17,194 nucleotides of DNA from an uncultured Chthonomonadaceae bacterium (GCA_946479035.1 CAMLDW010000046.1:1-17194), one strand, 5' to 3'; shown: positions 1-8,269, counted from the first letter of the stretch. Numbers and translations: made by a program. The notes: generated by a model from the letters alone, not told the origin.

Positions 1-119
1 CCAACTACCGCGACGTCATCACGATCATCGACGCGGACCACCGCACGCTGACCTCGTTCGGAGAGCAGGAGAACGGGGAGTGGGCGCAGTTCATGAAGGC
101 GTCGTACGTGCGGGTGTGA
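1..119 (+). CDS. DUF1579-like protein, C-terminal fragment
   Basis: The reading frame is open from the window edge (first full codon at position 3) to a TGA at 117-119, giving 38 residues that begin NYRDVITIIDADHRTLTSFG and end FMKASYVRV. This resembles the C-terminal strands of DUF1579 proteins, which end in a pattern like YREVITIVDKDHHTFEMY followed by a short strand. DUF1579 proteins are small beta-rich proteins with no established activity. The 5' part lies outside the window, so start, length and signal peptide cannot be judged. A strong hairpin follows nine bases after the stop. Family assignment rests on remembered family character, so confidence is moderate. Confidence 0.6.
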   Translation, partial: NYRDVITIIDADHRTLTSFGEQENGEWAQFMKASYVRV

Positions 120-127
120 CTATGGGA

Positions 128-149
128 GCGCGCGGACGCTTCCGCGCGC
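128..149 (+). terminator. Hairpin after the DUF1579-like gene
   Basis: A perfect 9-bp GC-rich stem (GCGCGCGGA at 128-136 and TCCGCGCGC at 141-149) with a 4-nt loop lies 9 nt after the stop codon at 119. There is no T-run after it, so it is not a classical intrinsic terminator. A role in ending or protecting the upstream transcript is inferred from position. Confidence 0.45.
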
Positions 150-212
150 AGCAAGAAACGGACTGACGGCGGGCACTGAGGGATTTTCCCAAGGTCGTCG
201 GAGTGCGTCGTG

Positions 213-240
213 TTGGCCGGTAAGCTGACTCCATGATCAT
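213..240 (+). promoter_or_regulatory. Weak candidate promoter for the 288-857 lipoprotein gene
   Basis: TTGGCC at 213-218 and GATCAT at 235-240, separated by 16 nt, each match 4 of 6 bases of the sigma-70 consensus. They lie in the spacer about 50 nt before the ATG at 288. No better pair was seen in 150-287. In a GC-rich genome such matches arise by chance, so this is tentative. Confidence 0.25.
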
Positions 241-287
241 AGGCGTCCGCTCGCTTTGTGCCGGACGACGTTTGATCGGAGGAACGC

Positions 288-857
288 ATGAAACACCTAA
301 GGGTCACAATGTTCGCTTGCGTCGCATTGTCGCTCGCGCTCATCGGCTGTTCGCCGACGCCCGCGACTGACGGCGCCGCGGGCGGCGCGACGGATTCGAA
401 GCTCGCCGATTACGAGCAGGCGAAGAAGCTCGCCGACACCCACCTCGCCACATTCGACACGTTGGACTTCGACGTCTTCACCAACCAGAAGTGGGACCGG
501 TTGAAGGAGAGCCACGCGGCGGACATCACGGTCTACTGGCCGGACGGACACTCGACGAAGGGGATCGAAAAGCACATCGAGGACCTGAAGGCGATGTTCG
601 TCTACGCGCCCGACACGCGCATCAAGGAGCACCCGGTCAAGGTGGCTGACGGCGAGTGGACCAGCGTTATCGGCGTCATGGAGGGCACGTTCACCAAGCC
701 GATGCCTACCGGAGGCGGCAAGTTCATTCCACCCACTGGCAAGGCGTTCAAACTGAAGATGTGCACAGTCGGGCACTGGAAGGACGGCTTGATGACCGAG
801 GAGTACCTCTTCTGGGACAACGCGACGTACATGAAACAACTCGGCCTCGGCGGTTAG
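288..857 (+). CDS. Lipoprotein with SnoaL-like (NTF2-fold) domain
   Basis: This gene encodes 189 residues. The N-terminus has a lysine/arginine-bearing start, a hydrophobic stretch and a lipobox L18-I-G-C21, so the protein should be lipidated at C21 and membrane anchored. A small-residue linker (about 22-36) is followed by one domain (about 38-186) with the patterns YWPDG, GIEKHIEDLKAMF, GVMEGTFTKPM and MTEEYLFWDN, as in SnoaL-like ester cyclases and other NTF2-fold proteins. This fold binds small hydrophobic ligands, but the substrate cannot be told here and many bacterial members are uncharacterised. The start is supported by GGAGG at 278-282, five bases before the ATG. The gene stands alone between two non-coding spacers. 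The lipoprotein call is firm, the fold likely and the function unknown. Confidence 0.85.
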   Translation: MKHLRVTMFACVALSLALIGCSPTPATDGAAGGATDSKLADYEQAKKLADTHLATFDTLDFDVFTNQKWDRLKESHAADITVYWPDGHSTKGIEKHIEDLKAMFVYAPDTRIKEHPVKVADGEWTSVIGVMEGTFTKPMPTGGGKFIPPTGKAFKLKMCTVGHWKDGLMTEEYLFWDNATYMKQLGLGG

Positions 858-932
858 GCGGAAACAAAGAGCAGGTCAGGGGCGACGCAGATGCGCCGCC
901 CCTGACGCGCAGCCCGCGCTCTTCCAAACGGG

Positions 933-950
933 CGCAGGCTGAAGCCTGCG
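933..950. repeat. Short palindrome with GGCTGAAGCC core, copy 1
   Basis: Arms CGCAGGCT (933-940) and AGCCTGCG (943-950) pair perfectly around a GA spacer. The 12-base core AGGCTGAAGCCT recurs inside the longer palindrome at 9642-9669, suggesting a dispersed REP-like family. It lies about 75 nt after the stop of the lipoprotein gene and runs directly into the 33-bp repeat pair at 948-1024. Confidence 0.6.
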
Positions 951-1024
951 GCTGCAGGTGCAGGTCGGGAGACACGCACTAGATTCAAGACGCGGCTACG
1001 GGTGCGGGCAGGGAGGCCCGCACC
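948..1024. repeat. Two imperfect 33-bp direct repeats, second with 9-bp hairpin
   Basis: Units at 948-980 and 992-1024 both begin GCGGCT and share GGTGC, GGGAG and CGCAC in register; they agree at 25 of 33 positions. The second unit holds a perfect hairpin, GGTGCGGGC (1001-1009) with GCCCGCACC (1016-1024), loop 6 nt. In the first unit the matching stem is degraded. With the palindrome at 933-950 this forms one composite non-coding repeat of about 90 nt. It is also why the protease frame is not started upstream: the nominal ATG at 1002 lies inside the hairpin. Confidence 0.65.
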
Positions 1025-1091
1025 ACAACCACGTCGCCAGCAGAAATGCCTGACCGTTGAGCTGCTGCATTCCGATATGCTTGGGCCAGAA

Positions 1092-3038
1092 ATGGTCTCC
1101 TTAGTCCTCGCAACCCTCCTCTCTCCAAACCCGGTCGACCAGCCGATCCGAATGGGCGACCTCATCTGCCACCCGCGGCGGCTGCTGGCGAAGTACGCGA
1201 GCTACGGCCAGGCCGTCAGCTCGCTTCCCAGACAGAGCCGGCTCCTCCGATGGATCCCTGAGCTCGACATCGCGGTGATCGAGACTCCGCGCAGCGCCCT
1301 CGTGCAGGACCGCAACTGGATCCGCAGCCACACGAGGGCCCAGTGGGTGGAGTTCGACCGCGCCGCGGTGCCCGCCTACGACCCGAACGACCCGATGTGG
1401 CCCGACATGTGGCACATGAAGGCGATCAAGGCGGACAAGGCGTGGGACCACACGTTCGGCGGGCCGAGCGCGATCGTGGCGGTGATCGACACGGGGGTGG
1501 ACCTGACGCACGAAGACCTCGCGCCGAACGCGTGGACGAACACGGGCGAGATCCCTGGCAACGGGATCGACGACGACGGGAACGGATATGTGGACGACGT
1601 GCACGGCTACGACTTCGCCTACAACGACCCGGACCCGAACGACGTTTTCGGACACGGGACGGCGTGCGCCGGCCTGGTGGCTGCGGTGCAGGACAACGGG
1701 CTGGGTGTGACGGGGGTCGCGCCGCGCGCGCGAATCATGGCGCTCAAGGCGGCGCTCGACAGCGGGTTCTTCTACGACTCGGCCACGGTGCCCGCCTACA
1801 TGTACGCGGTCAACAACGGCGCAAAGGTGCTCTCGATGAGCTTCTTTGCAGACCGCGTGACGCAGGCCGAAGGGGAAGCGATCCGTTATTGCGCCTCGCA
1901 CGGCGTGCTCCCTGTCGCGGCGGCAGCCAACGATTCGACGGTCTATCCTTATTATCCGGCGGCCTATGACGCGACGCTGAGCGTCGCTGCGCTGGACACG
2001 AGCCTGCACAAGGCGGGCTTCTCCAACCACGGAACGTGGGTGGACGTGGCCGCTCCCGGCACCAACCTGCGCACGACCACGGCGGGCGGCGGGTACACGT
2101 CAGGCTTTGGCGGGACGAGCGGGGCGTGCCCTCACGTCGCCGGGCTTGCGGCGCTGCTCTTCGGCGCCAAGCCGAGCGCGACGGTGGAAGAGGTCCGTGC
2201 CGCTATCGAAGACACGGCGACGCCAGTGAACGAGCCGCCCTACGGCGAGTACTGCAACTACGGGATCATCGACTGCGAGGCGGCCGTGATCGCGATCCTC
2301 GGCTCTCCGGCACCGCCGCGGGCCCCGGTGGTGCGCGCGGTGACGGGGCTGGGAGCGATGCTCGTCCCGTTCATGCGTCCTATTCCGATGGTTTTCCCGC
2401 TTCGTGTGCTGGGACGGGGCTTTGCGACCGCTTCGACCGCAAGTATTAGGTTGGGATCTTTGAACTTGGCGGTCTTAGGCCGGGAGCGGGACTGGATCCA
2501 GTCGCAATACGCGTTCGGAGGGACCAATCCGCTGGAAGTGCGTTTGGACGGCAGCCTGGTGGCGACTATTCAGATGCCCATTACCTCTGGCATTGCGTAC
2601 CCGCTCATCGATGCATCCACACCGGAAGGTGGTGCGAGTTCGACGGGCGGCTTTACCGAGGCGTTGAACGAGGACAGCACTTTCGTGCGGACGACGCGCC
2701 GCAGCGACGGAAGCATCCTCTTGCACGGAACCTTCAAGCTCGTGACGCGTGGCGCAAACTTGAACCTGGTCGTGCGGCGGCAATTCACCGGAACGACGGT
2801 AGGCACGGAGACGATCCAACTCTATGACTGGAGCACGGCCTCATACCCGTACGGGAGCTTTGTCACGCTCAGCTCGGGCCCGGTACCGCAGGCGATCACG
2901 ACCTCGACCTTCCCGCTGGCCAACCCGGGGCGGTTCATCGACCCGGAGGGGTCGGTCTACCTGCGGGTCTTTACGTCGAGCGACCTGCCGTCGAGCGCGG
3001 AGCTCCACCTCGACATGGCGCACCTCGCCGTGCACTAG
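1092..3038 (+). CDS. Secreted S8 (subtilisin-like) serine protease
   Basis: This encodes about 648 residues from the ATG at 1092. The catalytic triad is clear: Asp (GAC at 1488) in VAVIDTGVD, His (CAC at 1653) in FGHGTACAG, and Ser (AGC at 2118) in GTSGACPHVAG; the oxyanion-hole Asn is likely the AAC at 1929. The order is a short hydrophobic leader, about 90 residues of pro-region-like sequence ending near DPNDPMWPDMWHM, the peptidase domain (roughly residues 110-400), and about 230 beta-rich residues of no family I recognise. Secretion is inferred. The frame stays open to an ATG at 1002, but that stretch lies in a repeat hairpin and encodes non-signal-like sequence; an ATG at 1077 is also possible. 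There is no strong Shine-Dalgarno site for any start, so the enzyme call is firm and the start is not. Confidence 0.9.
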   Translation: MVSLVLATLLSPNPVDQPIRMGDLICHPRRLLAKYASYGQAVSSLPRQSRLLRWIPELDIAVIETPRSALVQDRNWIRSHTRAQWVEFDRAAVPAYDPNDPMWPDMWHMKAIKADKAWDHTFGGPSAIVAVIDTGVDLTHEDLAPNAWTNTGEIPGNGIDDDGNGYVDDVHGYDFAYNDPDPNDVFGHGTACAGLVAAVQDNGLGVTGVAPRARIMALKAALDSGFFYDSATVPAYMYAVNNGAKVLSMSFFADRVTQAEGEAIRYCASHGVLPVAAAANDSTVYPYYPAAYDATLSVAALDTSLHKAGFSNHGTWVDVAAPGTNLRTTTAGGGYTSGFGGTSGACPHVAGLAALLFGAKPSATVEEVRAAIEDTATPVNEPPYGEYCNYGIIDCEAAVIAILGSPAPPRAPVVRAVTGLGAMLVPFMRPIPMVFPLRVLGRGFATASTASIRLGSLNLAVLGRERDWIQSQYAFGGTNPLEVRLDGSLVATIQMPITSGIAYPLIDASTPEGGASSTGGFTEALNEDSTFVRTTRRSDGSILLHGTFKLVTRGANLNLVVRRQFTGTTVGTETIQLYDWSTASYPYGSFVTLSSGPVPQAITTSTFPLANPGRFIDPEGSVYLRVFTSSDLPSSAELHLDMAHLAVH

Positions 3039-3041
3039 TCC

Positions 3042-3072
3042 GGCCCGGGGCCGGGGAGAAGGAGCGGGCCCC
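3042..3072 (+). terminator. GC-rich inverted repeat after the protease gene
   Basis: GGCCCG at 3042-3047 can pair with CGGGCC at 3065-3070; alternatively GGGGCC at 3047-3052 can pair with GGCCCC at 3067-3072. It starts four bases after the protease stop. The loop is long and no T-run follows, so termination is only a possibility. Confidence 0.25.
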
Positions 3073-3113
3073 TCCAATTGGTCGTCATAATAGTGGCGAG
3101 AGGCGTATACGAG

Positions 3114-4493
3114 ATGAGCACCGAGAAGAACAAGACGTCGAGGCGTGAGTTCCTGCAAGCCACCGGAGGGGTCGCCGTGGCGAGCCTGCTGCCCAGCATC
3201 AGCCGGGCCGGGTTCCACACCCAGGGCGGAGCAGAGATCAGGGTCGCGCTGGTAGGGTGCGGCGGGCGTGGGAGCGGCGCGGCCGTCAACGCCATGAGCG
3301 TCCAGAACGGCCCGGTGAAGCTCGTCGCGATGGCCGACGTGTTCAAGGACCGCCAAGACAGCAGCTACGACAACGTCAAGGGCACGGTCGGCGACAAGAT
3401 GGACGTGCCCGCTGACCGCAAGTTCCTCGGATACGACGCCTACAAGCACGCGATGGACTGCCTGCGCCCCGGCGACGTCGTGATCCTCACCACGCCTCCC
3501 GCGTTCCGGTGGGTGCACTACACGTACGCGATCGAGAAGAAGCTCAACGTGTTCATGGAAAAGCCGGTCTCGGTGGACGGCCCCGCTGCGCGCAAGCTAC
3601 TTGCGCTGAACGAGAAGGCGAAGGCGGCGGGCCTCAAGGTCGGCGTCGGGCTGATGTCGCGCCACACGATCGGGATGCAAGAGCTGGCCAAGCGGATCCA
3701 GGACGGCGAGCTGGGCGAGATCCTGATGATGCGCGGCTACCGCATGCACGGCCCGGCCGCGTCATCGCAATCGGTCAAGAAGCCCGACGAGATGACGGAC
3801 CTCGAGTATCAGATCCGCCGGTTCCACAGCTTTCTGTGGGCGAGCGGAGGGTGCTACAACGACTTCTACATCCACCACATCGACCACCTGTGCTGGATGA
3901 AGGGCGCGTGGCCGATCAAGGCGCAGGGCGTCGGCGGGCGGCACTATAAGGAGAACCGCGACGGCGTCCCGTTCGTCGACCAGAACTTCGACGCTTACTC
4001 GGTGGAGTACACGTTCCAGGACGGTTGCAGGTTCTACTTCGACGGCCGATGCATGGAGGGCGCAGCGGGAATCTACTCCTCTTACGTCCACGGCACCAAG
4101 GGCATGGGCGTCGTGGCTCGCTCCGGCGACTTCGGAGGGCCGCAAGCGATCTACTCTGGCCAGAACGCGGACACGGACAAGATGAAGTGGCAGTCCACCG
4201 ACCGCAGCAACCCTTATCAGAACGAGTGGGAAGTGCTGATCAACAAGATCCGCAACAACGAGCCGCACAACGAGGTCAACACAGGCGTCCAGACCAGCGT
4301 CGTGACCAGCATGGGGCGGATGGCCGCCCATACGGGGCAGGAGATCACCTACGACCAGATGCTGAACTGCGAGCACGAGTTCGGCGTGGGTGTCGATTCG
4401 CTGACTTACGCGTCTAACTCTCCGTTGATGCCGCAGTTCGACGGTAAGTACCCCGTGCCCGAGCCTGGCATTAAGAAGGACCGAGAGTATTGA
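3114..4493 (+). CDS. Tat-exported Gfo/Idh/MocA-family oxidoreductase
   Basis: This encodes 459 residues from the ATG at 3114. A twin-arginine signal (S9-R-R-E-F-L, then a weakly hydrophobic stretch to about residue 32) predicts export in folded form with cofactor bound. The Rossmann fold starts at about 42, with nucleotide-binding G48-C-G-G-R-G53. E149-K-P151 is the family's EKP motif, whose lysine normally takes part in catalysis, and 254-HHIDH-258 matches the usual metal or substrate site. The family oxidises or rearranges sugars and cyclitols with NAD(P); the substrate here cannot be read. The frame is open upstream to 3078, but a start there would add 12 residues ahead of the Tat signal. 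A GAGAGG 10-15 nt upstream is a weak ribosome site. The stop overlaps the next start (TGATG), so the pair is probably translationally coupled. Confidence 0.92.
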   Translation: MSTEKNKTSRREFLQATGGVAVASLLPSISRAGFHTQGGAEIRVALVGCGGRGSGAAVNAMSVQNGPVKLVAMADVFKDRQDSSYDNVKGTVGDKMDVPADRKFLGYDAYKHAMDCLRPGDVVILTTPPAFRWVHYTYAIEKKLNVFMEKPVSVDGPAARKLLALNEKAKAAGLKVGVGLMSRHTIGMQELAKRIQDGELGEILMMRGYRMHGPAASSQSVKKPDEMTDLEYQIRRFHSFLWASGGCYNDFYIHHIDHLCWMKGAWPIKAQGVGGRHYKENRDGVPFVDQNFDAYSVEYTFQDGCRFYFDGRCMEGAAGIYSSYVHGTKGMGVVARSGDFGGPQAIYSGQNADTDKMKWQSTDRSNPYQNEWEVLINKIRNNEPHNEVNTGVQTSVVTSMGRMAAHTGQEITYDQMLNCEHEFGVGVDSLTYASNSPLMPQFDGKYPVPEPGIKKDREY

Positions 4494-5323
4494 TGTTGGT
4501 CGCCGTTCTCATCGTAGCCACAGGGCTCCAGACCTGTGGAGCCGTTTCGCGCTTGTTCGATGGCAACTGGGCCGCCACTGTTCAGCTACAGGACGGCGCG
4601 AAGCCGCAGGCGTTCGTCGAAAAGCTGCCCGGCTCCACTGTCGAGTTCAAGATGGTGCCGGTGCCGGGCGGCAAGGTGAAGATCGGCGACAAGACGGTCG
4701 AGGTCATGCCGTTTTCCATGTGTACGACGGAGACGCCGTGGGAGGTGTTCGACCAGTTCTTGCTGAGCGGCGAACCTTCCAAGCCTTACGAGCAGAAGGA
4801 GTTCCCGCCCGACGCGATCGCGCGGCCGAGCCGGTCGTACATCCTTCCCGATCTCGGCTGGGGGCACGACGGCTACCCCGTGATCAACGTCTCGTTCACG
4901 AACGTGGACATGTTCGTGCGCTGGCTGCGCTCGGTGACCCACAAGAAGTACCGCCTGCCGACCGAAGCGGAGTGGGAGCTCGCCGCGCGCGCGGGCTTTG
5001 CTCCTATGTCCGCTTCTGAGGCGAAGAAGCGCGAGTGGTTCGTCGGCAACAGCGACAACGTCTCGCACCCGGTGGGGAAGCTCCTTGCCAACCCGCTTGG
5101 CCTCTACGACATGCTCGGGAACGTCGGCGAGTGGGCGATGGACCTTTCTGGCAAGCCGGTACTGTGCGGCGGCGACCTGATGTACGAGGCGAAGGACCTG
5201 TCGCCCGGCGTGCGGCGCTACTGGTCGCCCGCGTGGCAGACCACCGACCCGCAGATCCCCAAATCGCGCTGGTGGCTATCGGACGGGTGGTTCGTGGGCT
5301 TTCGGTTGGTGTGCGAGCCTTAG
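4493..5323 (+). CDS. FGE/SUMF1-domain protein, probably non-catalytic
   Basis: This encodes 276 residues from the ATG at 4493; an in-frame TTG directly before it (4490) is the alternative. The N-terminus (MLVAVLIVATGLQTCG) looks like a short signal peptide. The rest is a formylglycine-generating-enzyme (FGE-sulfatase) fold: MVPVPGGKVKIG, YPVINVSF, YRLPTEAEWELAARAG, NPLGLYDMLGNVGEWAMDL and the terminal GWFVGFRLV. True FGE enzymes carry a C-terminal cysteine pair that binds copper and oxidises sulfatase cysteines. Here only isolated cysteines are seen (in VLCGG and the terminal VCEP), and no sulfatase is in the window, so a binding or structural role is more likely. It shares its first base with the oxidoreductase stop codon, suggesting the two secreted proteins are made together. 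Confidence 0.87.
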   Translation: MLVAVLIVATGLQTCGAVSRLFDGNWAATVQLQDGAKPQAFVEKLPGSTVEFKMVPVPGGKVKIGDKTVEVMPFSMCTTETPWEVFDQFLLSGEPSKPYEQKEFPPDAIARPSRSYILPDLGWGHDGYPVINVSFTNVDMFVRWLRSVTHKKYRLPTEAEWELAARAGFAPMSASEAKKREWFVGNSDNVSHPVGKLLANPLGLYDMLGNVGEWAMDLSGKPVLCGGDLMYEAKDLSPGVRRYWSPAWQTTDPQIPKSRWWLSDGWFVGFRLVCEP

Positions 5324-5343
5324 GAGTCGTACTCGGCCCACGA

Positions 5344-5371
5344 CTAGAGATTACCAAGCATCTTTCTCTAG
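5344..5371. promoter_or_regulatory. Inverted repeat before the metal ATPase gene, possible operator
   Basis: CTAGAGA (5344-5350) and TCTCTAG (5365-5371) form a perfect 7-bp inverted repeat with a 14-nt centre, 45 nt before the ATPase ATG. It is AT-richer than its surroundings and sits where a metal-responsive repressor or activator site would be expected. It does not match the CueR or CopY operator patterns I know. It could equally be a weak terminator for the FGE-like gene. Confidence 0.3.
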
Positions 5372-5415
5372 CGTCGCTTCTGTAGTCACGCCGCAATTCG
5401 CACAATAGGGCTGCG

Positions 5416-7584
5416 ATGGTAACCTGTTGGTCGGCGGCCCTGATGAAGGATCTCCATCATAAGAACGGTGTAGGTCAGGCTCGCACTCACGAGCACGGCG
5501 GACACATCGAGCATTCGGGGCCAGCACTCGGACGACCGAACTCGGGAGGCGCAGATCATTCGCACCACGGTTCCGTGTCTGACCCAGTCATGGCAGCGTC
5601 GATGGAGAGAGACGTGCGGCGCAGGTTCTTCATTGCACTGGCGCTCTCAGTCCCGATCCTCTGGTTCTCGGGGCACGTCCCGGGGCTGCACTCGCCGCTT
5701 CCGGAACGCGGGCACACGATGCACATCGTGCTGTTCGTGCTAACGACGCCTGTCGTGTGCTATTGCGGGTCGATCTTTCTCGCCGGTTCGCTCCGCGCAC
5801 TCAGGAACCGGACGCTCGACATGTCGGTACTAATCGCGACCGGCGTCCTCGCCGCGTATCTCGCCAGCGTGTACCTGAGCTTTACGCCAGCCGCGACGGT
5901 TTTCTATGAGGCGGCCGCGCTGCTCGTCACTTTCGTGCTCTTCGGCCATTGGATGGAGATGAAGTCGAGGCGCGGCACGTCGGACGCACTGAGAGCCCTG
6001 TTCAACCTCGTGCCGCCGATGGCGCATGTCGTTCGCGGCGGAAAGGAGGTCGAGCTTCCGACGTCCGAAGTGGCCGTCGGCGACAGCATCGTCGTGCGGC
6101 CCGGCGACAAGGTACCGGTAGACGGCGAAGTGACCGAGGGAAGCACCGCGATCGACGAGGCTCTGGTGACAGGAGAGAGCATGCCGGTCAAGAAGTCGCC
6201 AGGAGACCAAGTGGTCGGCGGGTCTGTGAATACGACCGGCGCGATCACGTTTCGGGCCACAAAGGTCGGACAGGACACGGTGCTTGCGCAGATCACGAAG
6301 CTAGTGGAGACAGCGCAGAACTCAAAGGCTCCCGGCCAGCGGATTGCAGACAGGGCCGCCGCCTACCTAGTTGTCGTGGCGGTCGGATCGGGCGTTTTCA
6401 CGTTCCTTGCCTGGACCTTATGGACCGACGCGCCGTTCGTCACCGCGCTGACGTTTGCGATCTCCGCCGTCGTAATCGCCTGCCCGGACGCGCTGGGGCT
6501 AGCGACGCCCACGGCTGTCGCCGTCGGCATCGGCCTCGGTGCAAAGCACAACGTGCTGATCAAAGACGCGGTCACTCTGGAGCAGACCGCGAGGGTCGAC
6601 ACCATCGTGGTGGACAAGACCGGGACGTTGACGGAGGGCCGGCCAAGAGTCACCGACATCGTCACCGTTGCGGGATTCCCACAAGATGTCCTTCTAAGGC
6701 TCGCGGGGGCCGCCGAGCAGGCGTCCAGCCATCCGTTGAGCGTCTCGGTCGTTGAAGCGGCAAGGTCGAGCCTTGGGACGGAACTGCCCAAGGCTGGCAC
6801 GTTTGAGAACGTGACGGGCCTCGGAATCCGGGCCGTCGTCGAGGACAAGGACGTACTCGTCGGACGAAGAAAGCTCCTCGAAGACGAAGGAGTCTCTCTC
6901 GACGGGCTCGAAGCAGCGGAAACAGAGCTCAAGGGCAGGGCCAGGACCCTTATGTACGTCAGTATCGGCGGACGGGCGGCTGGAATCTTGGCGGCGACTG
7001 ACCCCATCAAGCCCTCCTCCGTCACTTTTGTGAAAGAGATGAGGGCGAGGGGGATCGAGGTCGTGCTGATGACTGGCGACAACAGGGCGACGGGCGAAGG
7101 TGTCGCGCGCGAAATCGGGATCGAGCGCGTCTTTTCAGAGGTCCTGCCCGCGCAAAAGGCGAGTTACGTCCAACAGCTCCAGAAAGAGGGCCGGTTTGTC
7201 GCGATGGTCGGGGACGGGATCAACGACGCCCCCGCCCTCGCCCAAGCAGACATTGGTATAGCTATCGGCGCGGGCACGGACGTCGCGATCGAAGCGGCGG
7301 ATATTGTGCTGATGCGCTCGGACCCCCTCGACGCAGTCAACGCGATCATTTTGAGCAAGGCGACAGTGAGAAAAATGAAACAGAACCTCGTATGGGCGAG
7401 CGTTTACAACCTCGCTGCGATCCCGGTCGCGGCGGGCGTGTTCTACTCGAGCTTCGGCTGGAGCCTTCGTCCCGAGATCAGCGCGCTGTTGATGTCGCTG
7501 TCGTCCGTGTTCGTCGCGACGAACGCAGTGCTGTTGCGGAGGGCCGAGGCGGGCTTCGTGTCCCCTCGAACACACTCCCACTAG
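5416..7584 (+). CDS. P1B-type heavy-metal ATPase with CPD motif
   Basis: This encodes 722 residues, a membrane pump that uses ATP to move a soft metal ion, most likely copper, out of the cytoplasm. The N-terminal 60 residues are His-rich (HHKNG, HEHGGHIEHSG, HSHHG) and lack a CxxC heavy-metal domain. About eight transmembrane segments are visible. Motifs are TGES (252-255), the sixth-helix metal site C356-P-D358, phospho-acceptor D400 in DKTGTLT, H439-P, and GDGINDAP near 599. The usual metal motif is CPC (Cu+) or CPH; CPD is a minority form. Helix 7 YN and helix 8 MSLSS resemble copper ATPases. AGGG at 5407-5410 precedes the ATG at 5416 by five bases; an ATG at 5443 is the alternative. The stop codon overlaps the ribosome site of the next gene. 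Confidence 0.92.
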   Translation: MVTCWSAALMKDLHHKNGVGQARTHEHGGHIEHSGPALGRPNSGGADHSHHGSVSDPVMAASMERDVRRRFFIALALSVPILWFSGHVPGLHSPLPERGHTMHIVLFVLTTPVVCYCGSIFLAGSLRALRNRTLDMSVLIATGVLAAYLASVYLSFTPAATVFYEAAALLVTFVLFGHWMEMKSRRGTSDALRALFNLVPPMAHVVRGGKEVELPTSEVAVGDSIVVRPGDKVPVDGEVTEGSTAIDEALVTGESMPVKKSPGDQVVGGSVNTTGAITFRATKVGQDTVLAQITKLVETAQNSKAPGQRIADRAAAYLVVVAVGSGVFTFLAWTLWTDAPFVTALTFAISAVVIACPDALGLATPTAVAVGIGLGAKHNVLIKDAVTLEQTARVDTIVVDKTGTLTEGRPRVTDIVTVAGFPQDVLLRLAGAAEQASSHPLSVSVVEAARSSLGTELPKAGTFENVTGLGIRAVVEDKDVLVGRRKLLEDEGVSLDGLEAAETELKGRARTLMYVSIGGRAAGILAATDPIKPSSVTFVKEMRARGIEVVLMTGDNRATGEGVAREIGIERVFSEVLPAQKASYVQQLQKEGRFVAMVGDGINDAPALAQADIGIAIGAGTDVAIEAADIVLMRSDPLDAVNAIILSKATVRKMKQNLVWASVYNLAAIPVAAGVFYSSFGWSLRPEISALLMSLSSVFVATNAVLLRRAEAGFVSPRTHSH

Positions 7585-7592
7585 GAAAAAGA

Positions 7593-8237
7593 ATGGACGG
7601 TTATTCGGTCGGCTCGATCAAGTGCGAGTGTAGCGAGAAGTTCCACTCGCCCCACCTGATCGCCTTGACTGGCGGGCCCGGCGCGGGCAAGACGGCCGTT
7701 CTCGAGCTGGCACGGCGAAGCTTTTGCCAGCACGTCGCGATTCTTCCAGAGGCGGCCGGCATCGTCTTCGGCGGCGGGTTCCCGCGACACGACACGGACC
7801 CAGGGCGCGTGGGTGCGCAATTGGCGATATATCACGTGCAAAGGTCCGTAGAGCTTCTCGTCATAGGCGAGCGGCAGGTCGGCGTCGCGCTGTGCGACCG
7901 AGGGACGCTCGACGGGATCGCCTACTGGCCGTTCGATGAAGCGTCGTATTTCGAACAGACCGGCACGACCCGGCAGGAGGAGTTCCAAAGGTATTGCGGC
8001 GTGATCCATCTCCAGTCCCCAAGCGACGGCCAGGGCTACAACCGGCAGAACCTGCTCCGCACCGAGACGGCGGTCGAGGCGGGCGTCATAGACGCGCGCA
8101 TCGCCGACGCGTGGAAGGGCCATCCGAAGGTCGTCACGATTCCAAGCAAAGAGGATTTTGTGGAAAAGGCGCGCCTGGCGCTCGAAATCGTGCGCGGCGA
8201 GCTTCCACAGTGCTGCCTGACCCACGTCCTACCATGA
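7593..8237 (+). CDS. P-loop ATP/GTP-binding protein (AAA_28-like), ATPase-coupled
   Basis: This encodes 214 residues and resembles the AAA_28 (NadR/kinase-like) P-loop group. The Walker A motif is G27-G-P-G-A-G-K-T34. Further motifs are ILPEAAGIVFGGGFPR, QLAIYHVQRSVELL and CDRGTLDGIAYWP, the DRG probably being the phosphate-transfer site of a small-molecule kinase; the substrate is unknown. Before the P-loop lie C11-x-C13, H18 and H21, a possible metal-binding cluster, with CC near the C-terminus. The frame runs back to 7392 inside the ATPase gene, but the ATG at 7593 has AGGA at 7583-7586, six bases upstream, overlapping the ATPase stop. That coupling implies co-expression with the metal pump and suggests a metal-linked role, which is inference. 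Confidence 0.82.
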   Translation: MDGYSVGSIKCECSEKFHSPHLIALTGGPGAGKTAVLELARRSFCQHVAILPEAAGIVFGGGFPRHDTDPGRVGAQLAIYHVQRSVELLVIGERQVGVALCDRGTLDGIAYWPFDEASYFEQTGTTRQEEFQRYCGVIHLQSPSDGQGYNRQNLLRTETAVEAGVIDARIADAWKGHPKVVTIPSKEDFVEKARLALEIVRGELPQCCLTHVLP

Positions 8238-8269
8238 ATGTCAGTGATCCGGCGGTTCAGGACTCGGCT

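Noticed and set aside
1002..1091. N-terminal extension of the protease to the ATG at 1002
   Set aside because: The first codons lie in a repeat hairpin and encode arginine/proline-rich sequence before a plausible short signal peptide.
7392..7592. Extension of the P-loop gene back into the ATPase gene
   Set aside because: It overlaps the ATPase by almost 200 nt; the ATG at 7593 has a well-placed AGGA.
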